Positions 16,212 through 27,226 of a stretch of 64,000 nt of DNA are shown here, in pieces. How positions within the stretch are numbered: the first letter of the stretch is position 1; every line of letters begins with the position of its first letter. The stretch is from an uncultured Lachnospiraceae bacterium. GTDB lineage: Bacteria > Bacillota > Clostridia > Lachnospirales > Lachnospiraceae. The stretch spans positions 186,001-250,000 of the forward strand of contig CADBFZ010000004.1 in assembly GCA_902794095.1 (NCBI GenBank), in the 5' to 3' direction. The notes beneath the pieces were generated by a model, which saw only the letters and a program-made list of their open reading frames with translations, was not told the DNA's origin and searched no databases. The position numbers were made by a program, and so were the translations under genes.

Positions 16212-17950
16212 TATCTGTTAACCCTTATGTTCTCTCTGATCCAAGCTCTGGTGGTGCTGCTTGTTCCGTTGTTGTAGCTTACCTGATATGCGGCTTCTGC
16301 ACCACCGCTGATATCGTTGAATGCCCAATAACGGTTCATAAGGATATGAGTCTCGTCAGCCTTGGCGGGATCAAGTACGATGATGATCTTATCGAATTCC
16401 TGGATCTTCTCGATCTCATTGTCGAAAGCTACCTTGTAAGGAGCGGAATCGATTCCTGCCTTATCGCAGTAGTAAATTCCGTCATGAAGGAGCATGAGGT
16501 TGTAGTCGGTGTCGCGAAGAACTTCATCGATCTTATCGAGAGCATCTTCATAGGTCATGGAGCCGTTTGCAATTCCGGTCTCGATATCTTTTCTGGTCTT
16601 CCATGCAAGAGCATAGATGTAACGAAGTCTCATGGGATCGTCGAGATTGTCTTCGTCGAAGAGGATTCTGTTTCCGTCTTCGTCTACCAGTGAAGCGGCA
16701 TCTTCCATGAGAGCCCATGCTTCGTCTCTGGACCAGCTTTCAAGATTGGTGATCTCGTTAATAGCATAGATGTATTTAGCTCTGTAGGTTTCGATGAGTG
16801 CATCGCTTTCAGCCTGGATTCCGCAATCGTCAAACTTGATTCCCGCATTTGACATGGCGTTGGCATATGAAAGGATGTCATCATAATACATTCTGGACTG
16901 AGTATAGAGTCCGGAGCTTACCTTCTGACCATCGAGAAGTGCGATGGAGTTTCTGGTCTGCTGAGCATACTTTTCGAATACTTCGGCTGCTTCCTTGGAT
17001 ACGTCATCCGCAAGTTCATACTTGCTTGCAAGAGTAATGAATCCGTCGAGAGCGATTTCGTAAGATCCGTTAAGGATGTCGGACTGATCGCCTTCGGCTA
17101 CGGCTGCATCGATCTGATCCATGAGGTCGTTGATCTCCTGACGTCTAGCCTCGGCGGCTTCGGGATCTTCCTCTTCACCCTCTTCACCTTCTTCGCCTTC
17201 TTCACCGTCCTCATCACCTGATCCGTTGTTACCTGCTGCGTCTTCTTCGGTATTCTGGGAATTGCCGGATCCGATGTTTGCAAATACTCCTGCGGACTTA
17301 AGTGCAAGAAGGATAGCTACGATGATTGCACAGATTGCAAGGATTATAAGAATGATAAGACCCTTGGAATTCTTTTTTCCGGCAGGCTTTTCTGCGGGCG
17401 CGCTCTGTACGGGTGCCTGGGGAGCGGGTGCGACGGGTGCAACAGGTGCTTCGGGTGCCTTGGGTGCGGTGGATGCCAATGCAGCAGATGCTCCTGCAGG
17501 CTTCTGATTGCTGTCTACGGGAGTTCCGCACTTGGTACAGAATTTAGCGGTGGGCTGCATCTTGGCTCCGCACTTGATACAGAAAACGGGAGGAGCTGAA
17601 ACTGCTGCCTTGACGATCATTGATTCGGGATCTTTGATGTCGGGCTCTGCTTTAAGTTCGGGCTTTACGGGCTCGATCTTAACGGGCTGTTCTTTCTTCT
17701 CCTCTGCAGCCTCCGAGTTCATTGGCTTGGGGGTTACGATCACAGGCTGGGCAGGTTTATCTGCGGGCTTCTCCTCGGCCTTTACTTCGGGCTTGTCCTG
17801 GGGAGCAGTTTCCACCTTGGGTGCTTCCTCGGCAGGTTTCTTCTCCTCGGGCTTAGCTTCGGTTTCGGTCTTAGCCTCTATTTTAGTTCCGCACTTGATA
17901 CAGAACTTTTCTTCACCTGTAAGTTCGGTCTGACAATTAGGACATTTCAT
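16211..17950 (-). CDS. Membrane-anchored protein with two zinc ribbons
   Basis: 579 residues. Zinc ribbon 1 has C3, C6, C17 and C20 (CPNC, CIKC) and zinc ribbon 2 has C124, C127, C138 and C141 (CIKC, CTKC). Between and after them are Ala/Pro/Lys/Glu-rich disordered stretches. A membrane helix (about 197-219) is followed by a very acidic linker (about 233-263) and a helical extracytoplasmic domain of about 310 residues. The upstream AAGGGAGA ribosome site is good. The function is unknown; the layout (cytoplasmic zinc ribbon, one helix, outer domain) recurs in the 776-residue protein of the neighbouring ABC cluster. Not a recognised enzyme. Confidence 0.7.
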   Translation of the reverse strand: MKCPNCQTELTGEEKFCIKCGTKIEAKTETEAKPEEKKPAEEAPKVETAPQDKPEVKAEEKPADKPAQPVIVTPKPMNSEAAEEKKEQPVKIEPVKPELKAEPDIKDPESMIVKAAVSAPPVFCIKCGAKMQPTAKFCTKCGTPVDSNQKPAGASAALASTAPKAPEAPVAPVAPAPQAPVQSAPAEKPAGKKNSKGLIILIILAICAIIVAILLALKSAGVFANIGSGNSQNTEEDAAGNNGSGDEDGEEGEEGEEGEEEDPEAAEARRQEINDLMDQIDAAVAEGDQSDILNGSYEIALDGFITLASKYELADDVSKEAAEVFEKYAQQTRNSIALLDGQKVSSGLYTQSRMYYDDILSYANAMSNAGIKFDDCGIQAESDALIETYRAKYIYAINEITNLESWSRDEAWALMEDAASLVDEDGNRILFDEDNLDDPMRLRYIYALAWKTRKDIETGIANGSMTYEDALDKIDEVLRDTDYNLMLLHDGIYYCDKAGIDSAPYKVAFDNEIEKIQEFDKIIIVLDPAKADETHILMNRYWAFNDISGGAEAAYQVSYNNGTSSTTRAWIRENIRVNR

Positions 17951-17975
17951 ATTTTAAATTCTCCCTTTTATCCTA

Positions 17976-18005
17976 CTTATAGATAGCCGATTACCAATAT
18001 GGCAA
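17976..18005 (-). promoter_or_regulatory. Candidate promoter for the zinc-ribbon/phosphoesterase operon
   Basis: On the minus strand TTGCCA (18005-18000) and TATAAG (17981-17976) are 18 bases apart, about 25 bases before the ATG at 17950. Confidence 0.4.
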
Positions 18006-18039
18006 TAAAACGTATTCCATATTGAAAATGCGACAGTTT

Positions 18040-18056
18040 GTACATAATTAATGTAC
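18040..18056. repeat. Operator-like inverted repeat in a divergent intergenic region
   Basis: GTACAT (18040-18045) and ATGTAC (18051-18056) are perfect inverted 6-base arms around AATTA. It lies between the two divergent promoters of the zinc-ribbon genes and could bind a dimeric regulator. No regulator is identified. Confidence 0.3.
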
Positions 18057-18086
18057 TTAATCAATTATATATACGAGATGTTATTA

Positions 18087-18115
18087 TTGCAATAAGCCCA
18101 TAAAGCAAATATAAT
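18087..18115 (+). promoter_or_regulatory. Promoter of the ABC-2 cluster
   Basis: TTGCAA (18087-18092), a 17-base spacer and TATAAT (18110-18115). Transcription should start near 18122, which makes the ATG at 18121 unusable and supports the ATG at 18139, which is preceded by GGTGGTG. Confidence 0.65.
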
Positions 18116-18138
18116 TTTGAATGTATATGGGTGGTGAT

Positions 18139-18777
18139 ATGGTTGAAGTCAGAGATATCCGCAAATCATATGGAAGAAAGCTCGTTCTTGACGGAGTTGG
18201 GTTTTCGGCACAGCCCGGTGAGCAGATCGCACTTGTCGGCCGAAACGGCTGCGGCAAGAGCACACTCATGCAGATAATGGCCGGTCTGATAAAAGCTGAC
18301 TCCGGAACGGTATCCTACTTCGGTCAGGGTATCCGTACGGGACGCAGTTTTTCTCATACCGTCGGTTATCTGCCTCAGGAGAATCCGCTTATCGAGGAAT
18401 TATCGGTTGCGGATAACATTTCGCTTTGGTCCGGCAAAAGAGTAAAATCCGATGATGAAGTTGTTAAGATGTTTCATCTGAAGGAAATGCTTAAGGATCC
18501 GGTTTATAAGCTCTCGGGCGGAATGAAGAGGAGAGTGGCCATAGCCTGTGCATGTGTGCACATGCCTCCGGTCATGCTCATGGACGAACCCACTGCCGCA
18601 CTGGATATCTACTACAGGCTTGAAGTACGCAAGTGGATGAAGCAGTACAGGGAAATGAACGGTACCATTATCACCGTTACACACGACTCCGATGAAATGT
18701 CGGATTCGACGAGGTGCCTTCTTATAGAAGATGGCATCATCAAAGCATACGAGGAGGAAAAGAAAAATGCATTTTGA
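18139..18777 (+). CDS. ABC-2 type exporter ATP-binding protein
   Basis: 212 residues, a single nucleotide-binding domain. Walker A is GRNGCGKST, the Q-loop is GYLPQEN, the signature is LSGGMKRRVAIA, Walker B is VMLMDEPTAALD and the H-loop is TVTHD. It powers the two ABC-2 permeases encoded at 20383-22637. I chose the ATG at 18139 over 18121 because the mapped promoter would begin transcription at about 18122. The end overlaps the next gene, whose GAGGAGG ribosome site lies inside this frame. The substrate cannot be told from the sequence. Confidence 0.88.
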   Translation: MVEVRDIRKSYGRKLVLDGVGFSAQPGEQIALVGRNGCGKSTLMQIMAGLIKADSGTVSYFGQGIRTGRSFSHTVGYLPQENPLIEELSVADNISLWSGKRVKSDDEVVKMFHLKEMLKDPVYKLSGGMKRRVAIACACVHMPPVMLMDEPTAALDIYYRLEVRKWMKQYREMNGTIITVTHDSDEMSDSTRCLLIEDGIIKAYEEEKKNAF

Positions 18778-20374
18778 TCCCATTACAGGTGAGAAGATCA
18801 TGGATCCCGGCGACGAGGTTCAGGCTACCGCCGAAAATGCCGCTAATCAGGCACAGGCTGATGCAGCACAGGTTAACAACGTTGCAGCTCAGCAGGCAGC
18901 ACAGAATGCTGCACAGTTTCAGCAGGCACCTCAGTTCCAGCAGGCGCCCCAGTTCAATCAGATTCCTGAAGACAAGCCCGCTAAGAAAGGAATGCCCATC
19001 GGAGCAATCATCGGCATTATCTTAGCTGTCGTTGCGATAATTGTCGTTCTTGCAGTTGTTGCTACCAAGGGATTCGGAGCGAAGGTTTCTCTCCTGAATA
19101 CCATTACCCATGCTTATGACGGTGAGTATCTTACCGAAGCGACCAGAGGCCTTGATATTAAGCCCAACAGTGACATGACTATCAAAGTTGAGGCTGAGGT
19201 AGAAGATGTTGAAGTTCTTTTCAGCTGTGCGAATGAGGTATCATCTCACACCAGATCTGTTTATGCTGAAGTTACTTATGACGGATTTACCATTGATGCT
19301 ACCGGATATATGGATCAGAAGCAGGTTCTCGCTTCTTGCCCCATTGTCGGAGATTATCTCTTCACCTACGATTATACCAACGATGATTACAGCGGAATGT
19401 TCGTTGATCTTCTCGATGATCAGGATATTGAGATTTCCGAATTCAACGAAATGCTTGCATTCCTTAACGATAATTCCGGTGATGTACAGAAGTTCCGTGA
19501 GCAGTCAGTTGCTTATTTCACCGAGCGCATTGCAAGCCTTGATTTTAAGAAGACCGGAAACAAAGAGACTTTCACCGTTAACGGCGAGAAGGTTGAGTGC
19601 AAAGAGTATGCTACTGTTCTCGAAACAGATACCCTTGAAGAGTGGATCAACGGTTATCAGGATCTCGTAGAAGAGTTTGTTGACGCTCATTCAGATGCTA
19701 TTGATACTTATTATGCAGTAAACGGAGTTGAAGCAGATTTCGACGAATTATTTGATGAGATTCTTGATGAAATAGATGAGCTTGAGGATCTTAACATTTC
19801 TGTTTTCACCAAGGGTAAGATCACCGCTGCAGTACGTGTTGTTTACGATGACGATATGTATTATGAGATCCAGCTTAAGGGCGGCGATTATTTAGCTCAG
19901 AACGTGGAGATCATCTCTGTTGATGATGACGACGAAGAAACTGTTATTTCCATCGAAGGAAAAACCAAGGGTGATGTTCAGACAACCACCATCGAGATGG
20001 AAGGGTATGATATGACCTTCGAGTATTCCTTCAACAGAAAGACCGGCGAGCTTGAGATGAGCATGGAAGCATATGGCCGTGAGATTTATGCTTGCGAAGC
20101 TACTCTTACCGTTGATAAGAATTCCTACTCATTGGCTATTGATGAGCTCACCTTTGACGGAGATGAGCTTGATATCGATAAACTTGTCATTACCATTTCA
20201 AACAAGGCTGAGATCGTTAAGCCTAAGGGAGAAGAGTTCGATCTCGGAGATGCCGATGAGGATGATTTCGCGGATCTTGTAGAGGATATCCAGGATGAGA
20301 TTGAGGATAATGATGATCTTCAGGATCTCATTGAGGAACTTGACCTCGGATACTTAATGTACATGTTGTACTGA
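18767..20374 (+). CDS. Membrane-anchored protein of unknown function in the ABC-2 cluster
   Basis: 535 residues from the ATG at 18767, chosen because GAGGAGG lies just upstream. The N-terminus has FDPITGEKIM, then an Ala/Gln-rich low-complexity part with a repeated QQAPQF unit (about 51-64), one membrane helix (77-99), and a 430-residue extracytoplasmic domain that is beta-rich and very acidic, ending in an Asp/Glu-dense tail. No catalytic motif is seen. It overlaps the ATPase gene by 11 bases, so it is a constant part of this exporter unit, perhaps a substrate-binding or accessory subunit; that is inference. Confidence 0.65.
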   Translation: MHFDPITGEKIMDPGDEVQATAENAANQAQADAAQVNNVAAQQAAQNAAQFQQAPQFQQAPQFNQIPEDKPAKKGMPIGAIIGIILAVVAIIVVLAVVATKGFGAKVSLLNTITHAYDGEYLTEATRGLDIKPNSDMTIKVEAEVEDVEVLFSCANEVSSHTRSVYAEVTYDGFTIDATGYMDQKQVLASCPIVGDYLFTYDYTNDDYSGMFVDLLDDQDIEISEFNEMLAFLNDNSGDVQKFREQSVAYFTERIASLDFKKTGNKETFTVNGEKVECKEYATVLETDTLEEWINGYQDLVEEFVDAHSDAIDTYYAVNGVEADFDELFDEILDEIDELEDLNISVFTKGKITAAVRVVYDDDMYYEIQLKGGDYLAQNVEIISVDDDDEETVISIEGKTKGDVQTTTIEMEGYDMTFEYSFNRKTGELEMSMEAYGREIYACEATLTVDKNSYSLAIDELTFDGDELDIDKLVITISNKAEIVKPKGEEFDLGDADEDDFADLVEDIQDEIEDNDDLQDLIEELDLGYLMYMLY

Positions 20375-20382
20375 TTTAATGG

Positions 20383-21603
20383 ATGAACTATTCTTTACAG
20401 TACATAAGAATAGAGCTTAAAAGAGCCGCTCATGCTTTAATGAGCGGTATGGTTACACTTATTATCATATCTGCAATTACACTGGGCTCTGCGGCAGCGT
20501 TATATACGCTGCTGCAGAGCCTTGGTATTTCAGAACCTGTTAAGATAGCAGTAGCAACACCCGGCGACGGATCTATGTCGAAGATGGCACTGAGACTATT
20601 GCAGGGAATGGATTCAATCAAGGTTGTATGTGAATTCGAACTTACTGATGAAGAAGAAGCAAGGGAAGGCGTGTACACCGGAAAATACGGTGCAGCGATA
20701 GTTCTTCCCGAGAACTTCTATGAGGGAGTAAATACCGGTGTTAATCCTCCTGCACTCATCCTCGTTCCCGAAGATATGACAGGCAGTCTGAAGAATTTCG
20801 GAGATCTTCTCGAAGCTTCGGTCTCTCTGGTCGATACAGTTGAAGGCGGTATCTATGCGGTAACCGATGCATACTATGTATACGGTATGACTGTCAGCAA
20901 GACCGACATGGAGAACTATCTTACAAATATCTCTTTTGATACACTTCTTAACCGAACCAAGTTTTTTGATGAAGAACTGGAAACATCTCTTGATGTGGAC
21001 AATCTGATCTCCTATGCTGTTGTCTCTGCATGCCTCTTGATCCTTATGGTCACCTGTACGGGATTTGCATATCTCTATTCGAAGAGAACAAGAGCTGTCG
21101 AGTATCTTCTTAAGAGAAACGGGATCGGCCCTGTCAAAAAAGGATTTGTAAGGTTGTTTGCTATGATGCTTCAGCTCATGGTTATATATCTGTTCTTTAC
21201 TCTTATTGTTTACATCGCATCACGTTTTATGGTCGCGTCCGATAACGAGGCAATCGTCCTTACGGGTAAATCACTTAAGGATGCACTTGATGTACTTACG
21301 TCATTCGGAAATATTATTCCGGTTCTTCTGGCAATGTGCGGCTTTACCCACTTTGTATATTCACTTCTCGGAAGCCGCGAAGATTCCGGTCTCATTCTTC
21401 TTATTGTATTTATGATCATGCTTATTGTCGGAGGGTGCATCGTTCCTTCCGTATTCCTTCCCGATTCAATCGAAAGTCTCGGGGCATACCTTCCTGCGGC
21501 CTTGTGGAGAAATGATATTTTCACAGGCGGCCTTGCAAGGGAACTTATCATGGGCGTTTTATTTTTCGCCGGAGGGGAGGCAGTCACATGTCTGTATACG
21601 TAA
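20383..21603 (+). CDS. ABC-2 type exporter permease, first subunit
   Basis: 406 residues. One membrane helix near the N-terminus (about 17-40), a soluble extracytoplasmic loop of about 160 residues, then five or six helices from about residue 207 to the C-terminus. This is the layout of the ABC-2/YhgE-like permease family. The overlap of 16 bases with the next gene shows tight coupling, and the two proteins have the same layout, so they probably form a heterodimer driven by the ATPase at 18139. Confidence 0.78.
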   Translation: MNYSLQYIRIELKRAAHALMSGMVTLIIISAITLGSAAALYTLLQSLGISEPVKIAVATPGDGSMSKMALRLLQGMDSIKVVCEFELTDEEEAREGVYTGKYGAAIVLPENFYEGVNTGVNPPALILVPEDMTGSLKNFGDLLEASVSLVDTVEGGIYAVTDAYYVYGMTVSKTDMENYLTNISFDTLLNRTKFFDEELETSLDVDNLISYAVVSACLLILMVTCTGFAYLYSKRTRAVEYLLKRNGIGPVKKGFVRLFAMMLQLMVIYLFFTLIVYIASRFMVASDNEAIVLTGKSLKDALDVLTSFGNIIPVLLAMCGFTHFVYSLLGSREDSGLILLIVFMIMLIVGGCIVPSVFLPDSIESLGAYLPAALWRNDIFTGGLARELIMGVLFFAGGEAVTCLYT

Positions 21604-22637
21604 GCAGATTTCTCCTGTTCCTCAAAGCGAGACTTAAAAATCCTTTCACTTATATATGGATAGTTTTGATCGCGTTTTCCCTTTTCCTGATCTCGCAGTC
21701 CGTGATCCCTTTATCCGAACCTTCAGAGGTGCTCATCCTCAATGAAGCCGGGGAGTACGGCGAGAGGGTGATGGAACTTTTGGAAGTAAACCCCGAGTAC
21801 GGCGGAGCATATGTATTTAAAGAAGCTGAGGACGAGGAAAGCCTTCGAACTTTAGTCAGAAAAGGACAGGTCGCCTGCGGTTTTATTTTCCCGGAAGGGA
21901 TGGAAGAAAGAATCGCATCCGAAGATACGAAGCGAATGATAGTTATGGTCACTTCGACTTTTTCCGCCAAGGGACCTGCCGTAAGAGAGACTGTGTTTGC
22001 TGCGCTTTACCGCGTGATGAATGCGGATATCATTGAAAGAACTGAGCCCGATCTGTTTGAAGATCCCGAACTGGTAAGGGATCATATCAGGGAAAAATAC
22101 GACTACCTGGTAAACAGCGATGAGGTGTTCGGACTTGAGTACGAGGTTGTGGAAACAGCGCCCGATGCATCAACGGACTTTCTGAAGGACAGCTCAGATC
22201 CCATCAGGGGATGTGCGGCCGTCTTGATATTTATCCTGTGCCTGTACAGCGCAAGTTCGTATTTCGGAAAAGCAGGACGGTTCTTCAAAGCGCTTGGCAG
22301 GAAGGAGAAGGCGGTCAGTCTGTTCTTATATGAATTGTCCTCGGTTCTCATACCGGCGGTGTGCGGATTTGTAATGATCAGGATCCTGCATCCCGCGGAG
22401 GTATCCGTTCTCAAGGACGCGGTAGTTTACATAATATATATCGCATTCAGCTGCATCTGGAGCGGAATTTTCGTTCATTTTTTTAGGAAAACAGAACATT
22501 ATCTGCCTGCAGTTTCGGTACTTATGTTCGTATGTTTCGCCATTTGTCCCGTGTTTTTCGACATTGCGGGGTATTTTCCGGTGATCAGATATATTACGTC
22601 TTTTCTGCCGCCGGCCTTCTATCTGTATATGTTGTAA
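21588..22637 (+). CDS. ABC-2 type exporter permease, second subunit
   Basis: 349 residues with the same plan as the preceding permease: a first helix at about 18-38 (FTYIWIVLIAFSLFLISQSV), an outer loop with mixed alpha/beta character, then C-terminal helices. GGAGGGGAGG lies just upstream inside the previous gene. It probably pairs with the 406-residue subunit. The substrate is unknown. Confidence 0.75.
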   Translation: MSVYVSRFLLFLKARLKNPFTYIWIVLIAFSLFLISQSVIPLSEPSEVLILNEAGEYGERVMELLEVNPEYGGAYVFKEAEDEESLRTLVRKGQVACGFIFPEGMEERIASEDTKRMIVMVTSTFSAKGPAVRETVFAALYRVMNADIIERTEPDLFEDPELVRDHIREKYDYLVNSDEVFGLEYEVVETAPDASTDFLKDSSDPIRGCAAVLIFILCLYSASSYFGKAGRFFKALGRKEKAVSLFLYELSSVLIPAVCGFVMIRILHPAEVSVLKDAVVYIIYIAFSCIWSGIFVHFFRKTEHYLPAVSVLMFVCFAICPVFFDIAGYFPVIRYITSFLPPAFYLYML

Positions 22638-22725
22638 CTATGTATGGGACGCTTTTTATTTGACTTTTTCCCACTAAAAGCGGAAAATACATATGTTTTA
22701 TAGTTCGAAAGAAAAGGAGAAAAAC

Positions 22726-25056
22726 ATGAAGTGTAAGAATTGCGGAAACGAGCTCATGGACGGCGCAGTATTCTGCCAGGCTTGCGGAACCAAGCAGGAC
22801 GAGCCTGCCGAAGTTAAGCAGGAAGAGACCAAGACTGAAGAAACTGCAAAGACCGAAGAAAAGCCCGTAGAAGAAAAGAAAGAGGAAAGTGCACCTCAGC
22901 CCGAGGCACAGGCACAGCCTCAGCCTCAGCCCGAAGTTCAGGCACAGGCTCCCGTACAGCCCCAGCCCGAAGCTCAGGCTCAGCAGGCTCAGGGTAAGAA
23001 GAAGCCCATCCTTCCCATTATTCTCGGAATCGTAGGAGCACTTGTAGTTGTTTTACTTGTAGTGCTTGGCATCAAGTTTATCGGAAGCCACTCAAGCAAG
23101 GGTAATTCAACTGCTGTTGCATATGTATCAAAGGGAACCCTTTGCATTATTAAGGATGCAAGTGCCAAGGATCCCAAGGTCATTGAGGTAATGGACCTCG
23201 ATATTGATATTGACGTATATTATCTTCCTTATAATTTCATCACTTGGTCATCAGATCAGAAGACCATCTATTTCTTTGATGATGTAGATGAGGATAGAGT
23301 AGGTGATCTTTGCTGCGTACAGATTGCAAAGCTCGGCAAAGATAAGGCTAAGAACGAGTCCAAGGTTGTTGTTATCGATGACAACGTTTACATCTCAAGC
23401 CTTACCATTCTTGATAACGGAAAGCTTCTCTATCTTACTGCCAAGGATAAGGTTTGCATCTATGGCGGCAAAGAGCCCGAAGAGCTTGCCAAGGATGTAG
23501 ATAATTTCTACAAGACAGATGACTCCAAGGGAATCCTTTATCTCGCAGATCCCGAGGAAGAGGGATCAACTCTTTACTACATGCCTATTTCAGGCGGAGA
23601 TGCTGTAGAAATCGATGACGAGGTAGATTCCATCTATCATTACGAGAATGACAGCGTTTTCTATAAGAAGACAACTTATGACAGCGAGAACTATACCTAT
23701 GAAGAGTCACTTTTTGTAAGTGATTTTGACGGAAATGTTACCGAGATTTCCGAACTTGTCGATTCAGTAGGACCTATCACCGATGCAGGTTTCTACTATA
23801 CCGAAGTAATCGATGACAGCGAAACCCTTTACGATTTCATTGACGATCCTTATGCAGCTTCCGACGCACAGGCTGAAGAGCCCGTTTATCCCGGAACCGA
23901 GGCAGGATTTGTTGCAGCTAATGTAGAAGACGTATTCGATGAGTACAAGCTCGGAAGAATCACCAAGAAGTTTAATGGCGATCCCGTAGCGTATATGGAA
24001 GACAACTGCTGGTCATATACTTACGGCGACAGAGAGTACTATTACATCTACAACACTGATACCTACGAAGATTATTATTATGATATCGAAGCAGGCGTTT
24101 ACTATCGCTACGACAGCGATGTAATGCAGGATGCCAGAGATAAGTATTATGAGGATTCCGACAAGTGGTATGAGATCCAGAACAGAATCTATCTCAGAGA
24201 ATCACTTAAGGAGTACGAAGTAAATCCCGGATACGTAACTCTTTACTACTATCATGACGGAGCAAGCGAGGAGATCGTAAGCGAGTGTAAGGATGTAAGC
24301 TTTGCTTATATCGGACTTGATACTCCCATGGCTTTCTATCATGAAGCTAGTACCGATTCCATCGAGAAACTCAGCATCGATGAGATCGACTATGCATGGG
24401 ATGCTTATGACCAGCTCTTCGGATATAGCGCTCAGAGCGATTTCGGCGATATCTTCTATGCAATCGGCAAGGATGCTGACCTCGAGCTCGGACAGAGCGG
24501 AGCAATCGGAACCATAGGCGGATCTTCATCTGAGAACCGTGTATGCATCCGTGTAACCGAGGACGATGACAGCGAGTACATTCTCTACACCCTTAAGGGA
24601 ACCACTCTTACCCAGGATGAGAAGTTCGACGATGAAGCTGAAGTTGTTTCCGCATTCAAGGACGGCAAGGTTTACTTCATTAAGAACGTATCCGATTACG
24701 GCGAGACCGGTGACCTTTACATCTATGACGGTAAGGAAACCGCTAAGGTTCTTAAGAATATCAGCCTCTACAACTCAGGCTATATTTTCGATACCGGAAG
24801 CATTGTTTGCTACGATGATGACGGAAAGGCAGTTCTTTACAGCGCAGCGGGAGATGAGATCGTTAAGCTCGGTGTTGTAGACACCCTGTGGCATGATGTT
24901 AACTACATCAATGACAAGAAGGTTATCTTCCTTGCAGACGGAAAGCTTTGCTTCTACAACGGAAAAGAGACCGTTAAGATTGCTACCCGTGTTGATTATG
25001 TAAGATTTGTCAGCACCTCAGGCACAACTCTTTCCACCTATTATTACAGTTATTAA
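22726..25056 (+). CDS. Membrane-anchored zinc-ribbon protein with a propeller-like outer domain
   Basis: 776 residues from the ATG at 22726 (AAAGGAG upstream; the in-frame ATG at 22693 has no site). The N-terminal zinc ribbon has C3, C6, C17 and C20 (CKNC, CQAC). A Glu/Lys then Pro/Gln/Ala-rich linker leads to a membrane helix (95-117). The outer part of about 650 residues has repeated strands such as KTIYFFDD, GKLLYLTAKDKVCIYG, STLYYMPISGG, GKVYFIKN and KLCFYNGKETVKIA, resembling DUF5050/propeller blades. It is rich in Tyr and Asp. Function unknown. It shares architecture with the 579-residue protein across the divergent promoter. Confidence 0.7.
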   Translation: MKCKNCGNELMDGAVFCQACGTKQDEPAEVKQEETKTEETAKTEEKPVEEKKEESAPQPEAQAQPQPQPEVQAQAPVQPQPEAQAQQAQGKKKPILPIILGIVGALVVVLLVVLGIKFIGSHSSKGNSTAVAYVSKGTLCIIKDASAKDPKVIEVMDLDIDIDVYYLPYNFITWSSDQKTIYFFDDVDEDRVGDLCCVQIAKLGKDKAKNESKVVVIDDNVYISSLTILDNGKLLYLTAKDKVCIYGGKEPEELAKDVDNFYKTDDSKGILYLADPEEEGSTLYYMPISGGDAVEIDDEVDSIYHYENDSVFYKKTTYDSENYTYEESLFVSDFDGNVTEISELVDSVGPITDAGFYYTEVIDDSETLYDFIDDPYAASDAQAEEPVYPGTEAGFVAANVEDVFDEYKLGRITKKFNGDPVAYMEDNCWSYTYGDREYYYIYNTDTYEDYYYDIEAGVYYRYDSDVMQDARDKYYEDSDKWYEIQNRIYLRESLKEYEVNPGYVTLYYYHDGASEEIVSECKDVSFAYIGLDTPMAFYHEASTDSIEKLSIDEIDYAWDAYDQLFGYSAQSDFGDIFYAIGKDADLELGQSGAIGTIGGSSSENRVCIRVTEDDDSEYILYTLKGTTLTQDEKFDDEAEVVSAFKDGKVYFIKNVSDYGETGDLYIYDGKETAKVLKNISLYNSGYIFDTGSIVCYDDDGKAVLYSAAGDEIVKLGVVDTLWHDVNYINDKKVIFLADGKLCFYNGKETVKIATRVDYVRFVSTSGTTLSTYYYSY

Positions 25057-25089
25057 TCCGTACAGGTTACTTTTGGAGGACAGGCATTT

Positions 25090-25590
25090 ATGGATAAGGG
25101 ATATTATGAATTTCTGGTAAAGGGTAAGCCCAATACCACTGCTAAGCTTTTGAAAGTGGTATTTGTTATCCTTGCGATACTGTCTCTTGCCGGTGCCCTC
25201 CTTCTGGGTAACACGATACTGTTTATTCTGGTTATTATCTTCGGAGCAGGAACCTATTTTGCATCGCTTTATACTGATGTCGAATTCGAATACCTGTATC
25301 TGGAAAAAGAGCTCTCCATAGACAAGGTCTTCAACAAGGAGCGCAGAAAGCATGTTGAGACTTTGAGCCTGGACAAAGCTTTGGTATTTGCACCGGAGAA
25401 GAGTTCCAAACTCGACAACTACGGTAAGGCAGAAGGCAAGGTCACCGATTACAGCTGTGCAGAAGAGAACAACGGATTGAAAAAGTTCGTTATGTTCTAC
25501 GAGGGAAACCGAAAGATTCTGTTCTCGCTGGACGAGGAAATGATCAAGCTTTTGAAGAATAAATGCCCCAGGATTTTCAGTGAATATTGA
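25090..25590 (+). CDS. DUF6106-like membrane protein
   Basis: 166 residues: a short N-terminal segment (MDKGYYEFLVKGK), two close hydrophobic helices (about 20-58), then a soluble domain (FEYLYLEKELSIDKVFNK) that looks like a small membrane-tethered beta domain. Similar proteins occur in many Lachnospiraceae without known function; my DUF6106 label is from memory of the N-terminal pattern. GGAGGA precedes the ATG. It is followed by a strong hairpin that ends the ABC-2 cluster transcript. Confidence 0.6.
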   Translation: MDKGYYEFLVKGKPNTTAKLLKVVFVILAILSLAGALLLGNTILFILVIIFGAGTYFASLYTDVEFEYLYLEKELSIDKVFNKERRKHVETLSLDKALVFAPEKSSKLDNYGKAEGKVTDYSCAEENNGLKKFVMFYEGNRKILFSLDEEMIKLLKNKCPRIFSEY

Positions 25591-25598
25591 TTAAATCG

Positions 25599-25644
25599 GT
25601 CAAGGAAGTTTTTTACCTGAAAAGGGATAAAAAACTTCCTTGAC
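25599..25644 (+). terminator. Long hairpin ending the ABC-2 cluster
   Basis: The left arm 25599-25617 and right arm 25625-25644 pair over 17 consecutive bases, with a six-to-seven-base loop. The T-tail is interrupted (ATTTATTTT). The last bases of the right arm form part of the guaB -35 element. Confidence 0.7.
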
Positions 25645-25668
25645 ATTTATTTTGGGTGATGATAATAT
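25640..25668 (+). promoter_or_regulatory. guaB promoter
   Basis: A perfect TTGACA (25640-25645), a 17-base spacer and TAATAT (25663-25668). Transcription should start near 25675, giving a leader of about 60 bases. The leader has a small GCAGT-TTC-ACTGC hairpin (25708-25720) just before the AAAGGAAG ribosome site; it is too short for a purine riboswitch. Confidence 0.7.
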
Positions 25669-25673
25669 CTTAA

Positions 25674-27188
<1,515 letters not shown>

Positions 27189-27226
27189 TGCGATTTAGCG
27201 TGATAAAGTTTTTAGTGTGATTATAT

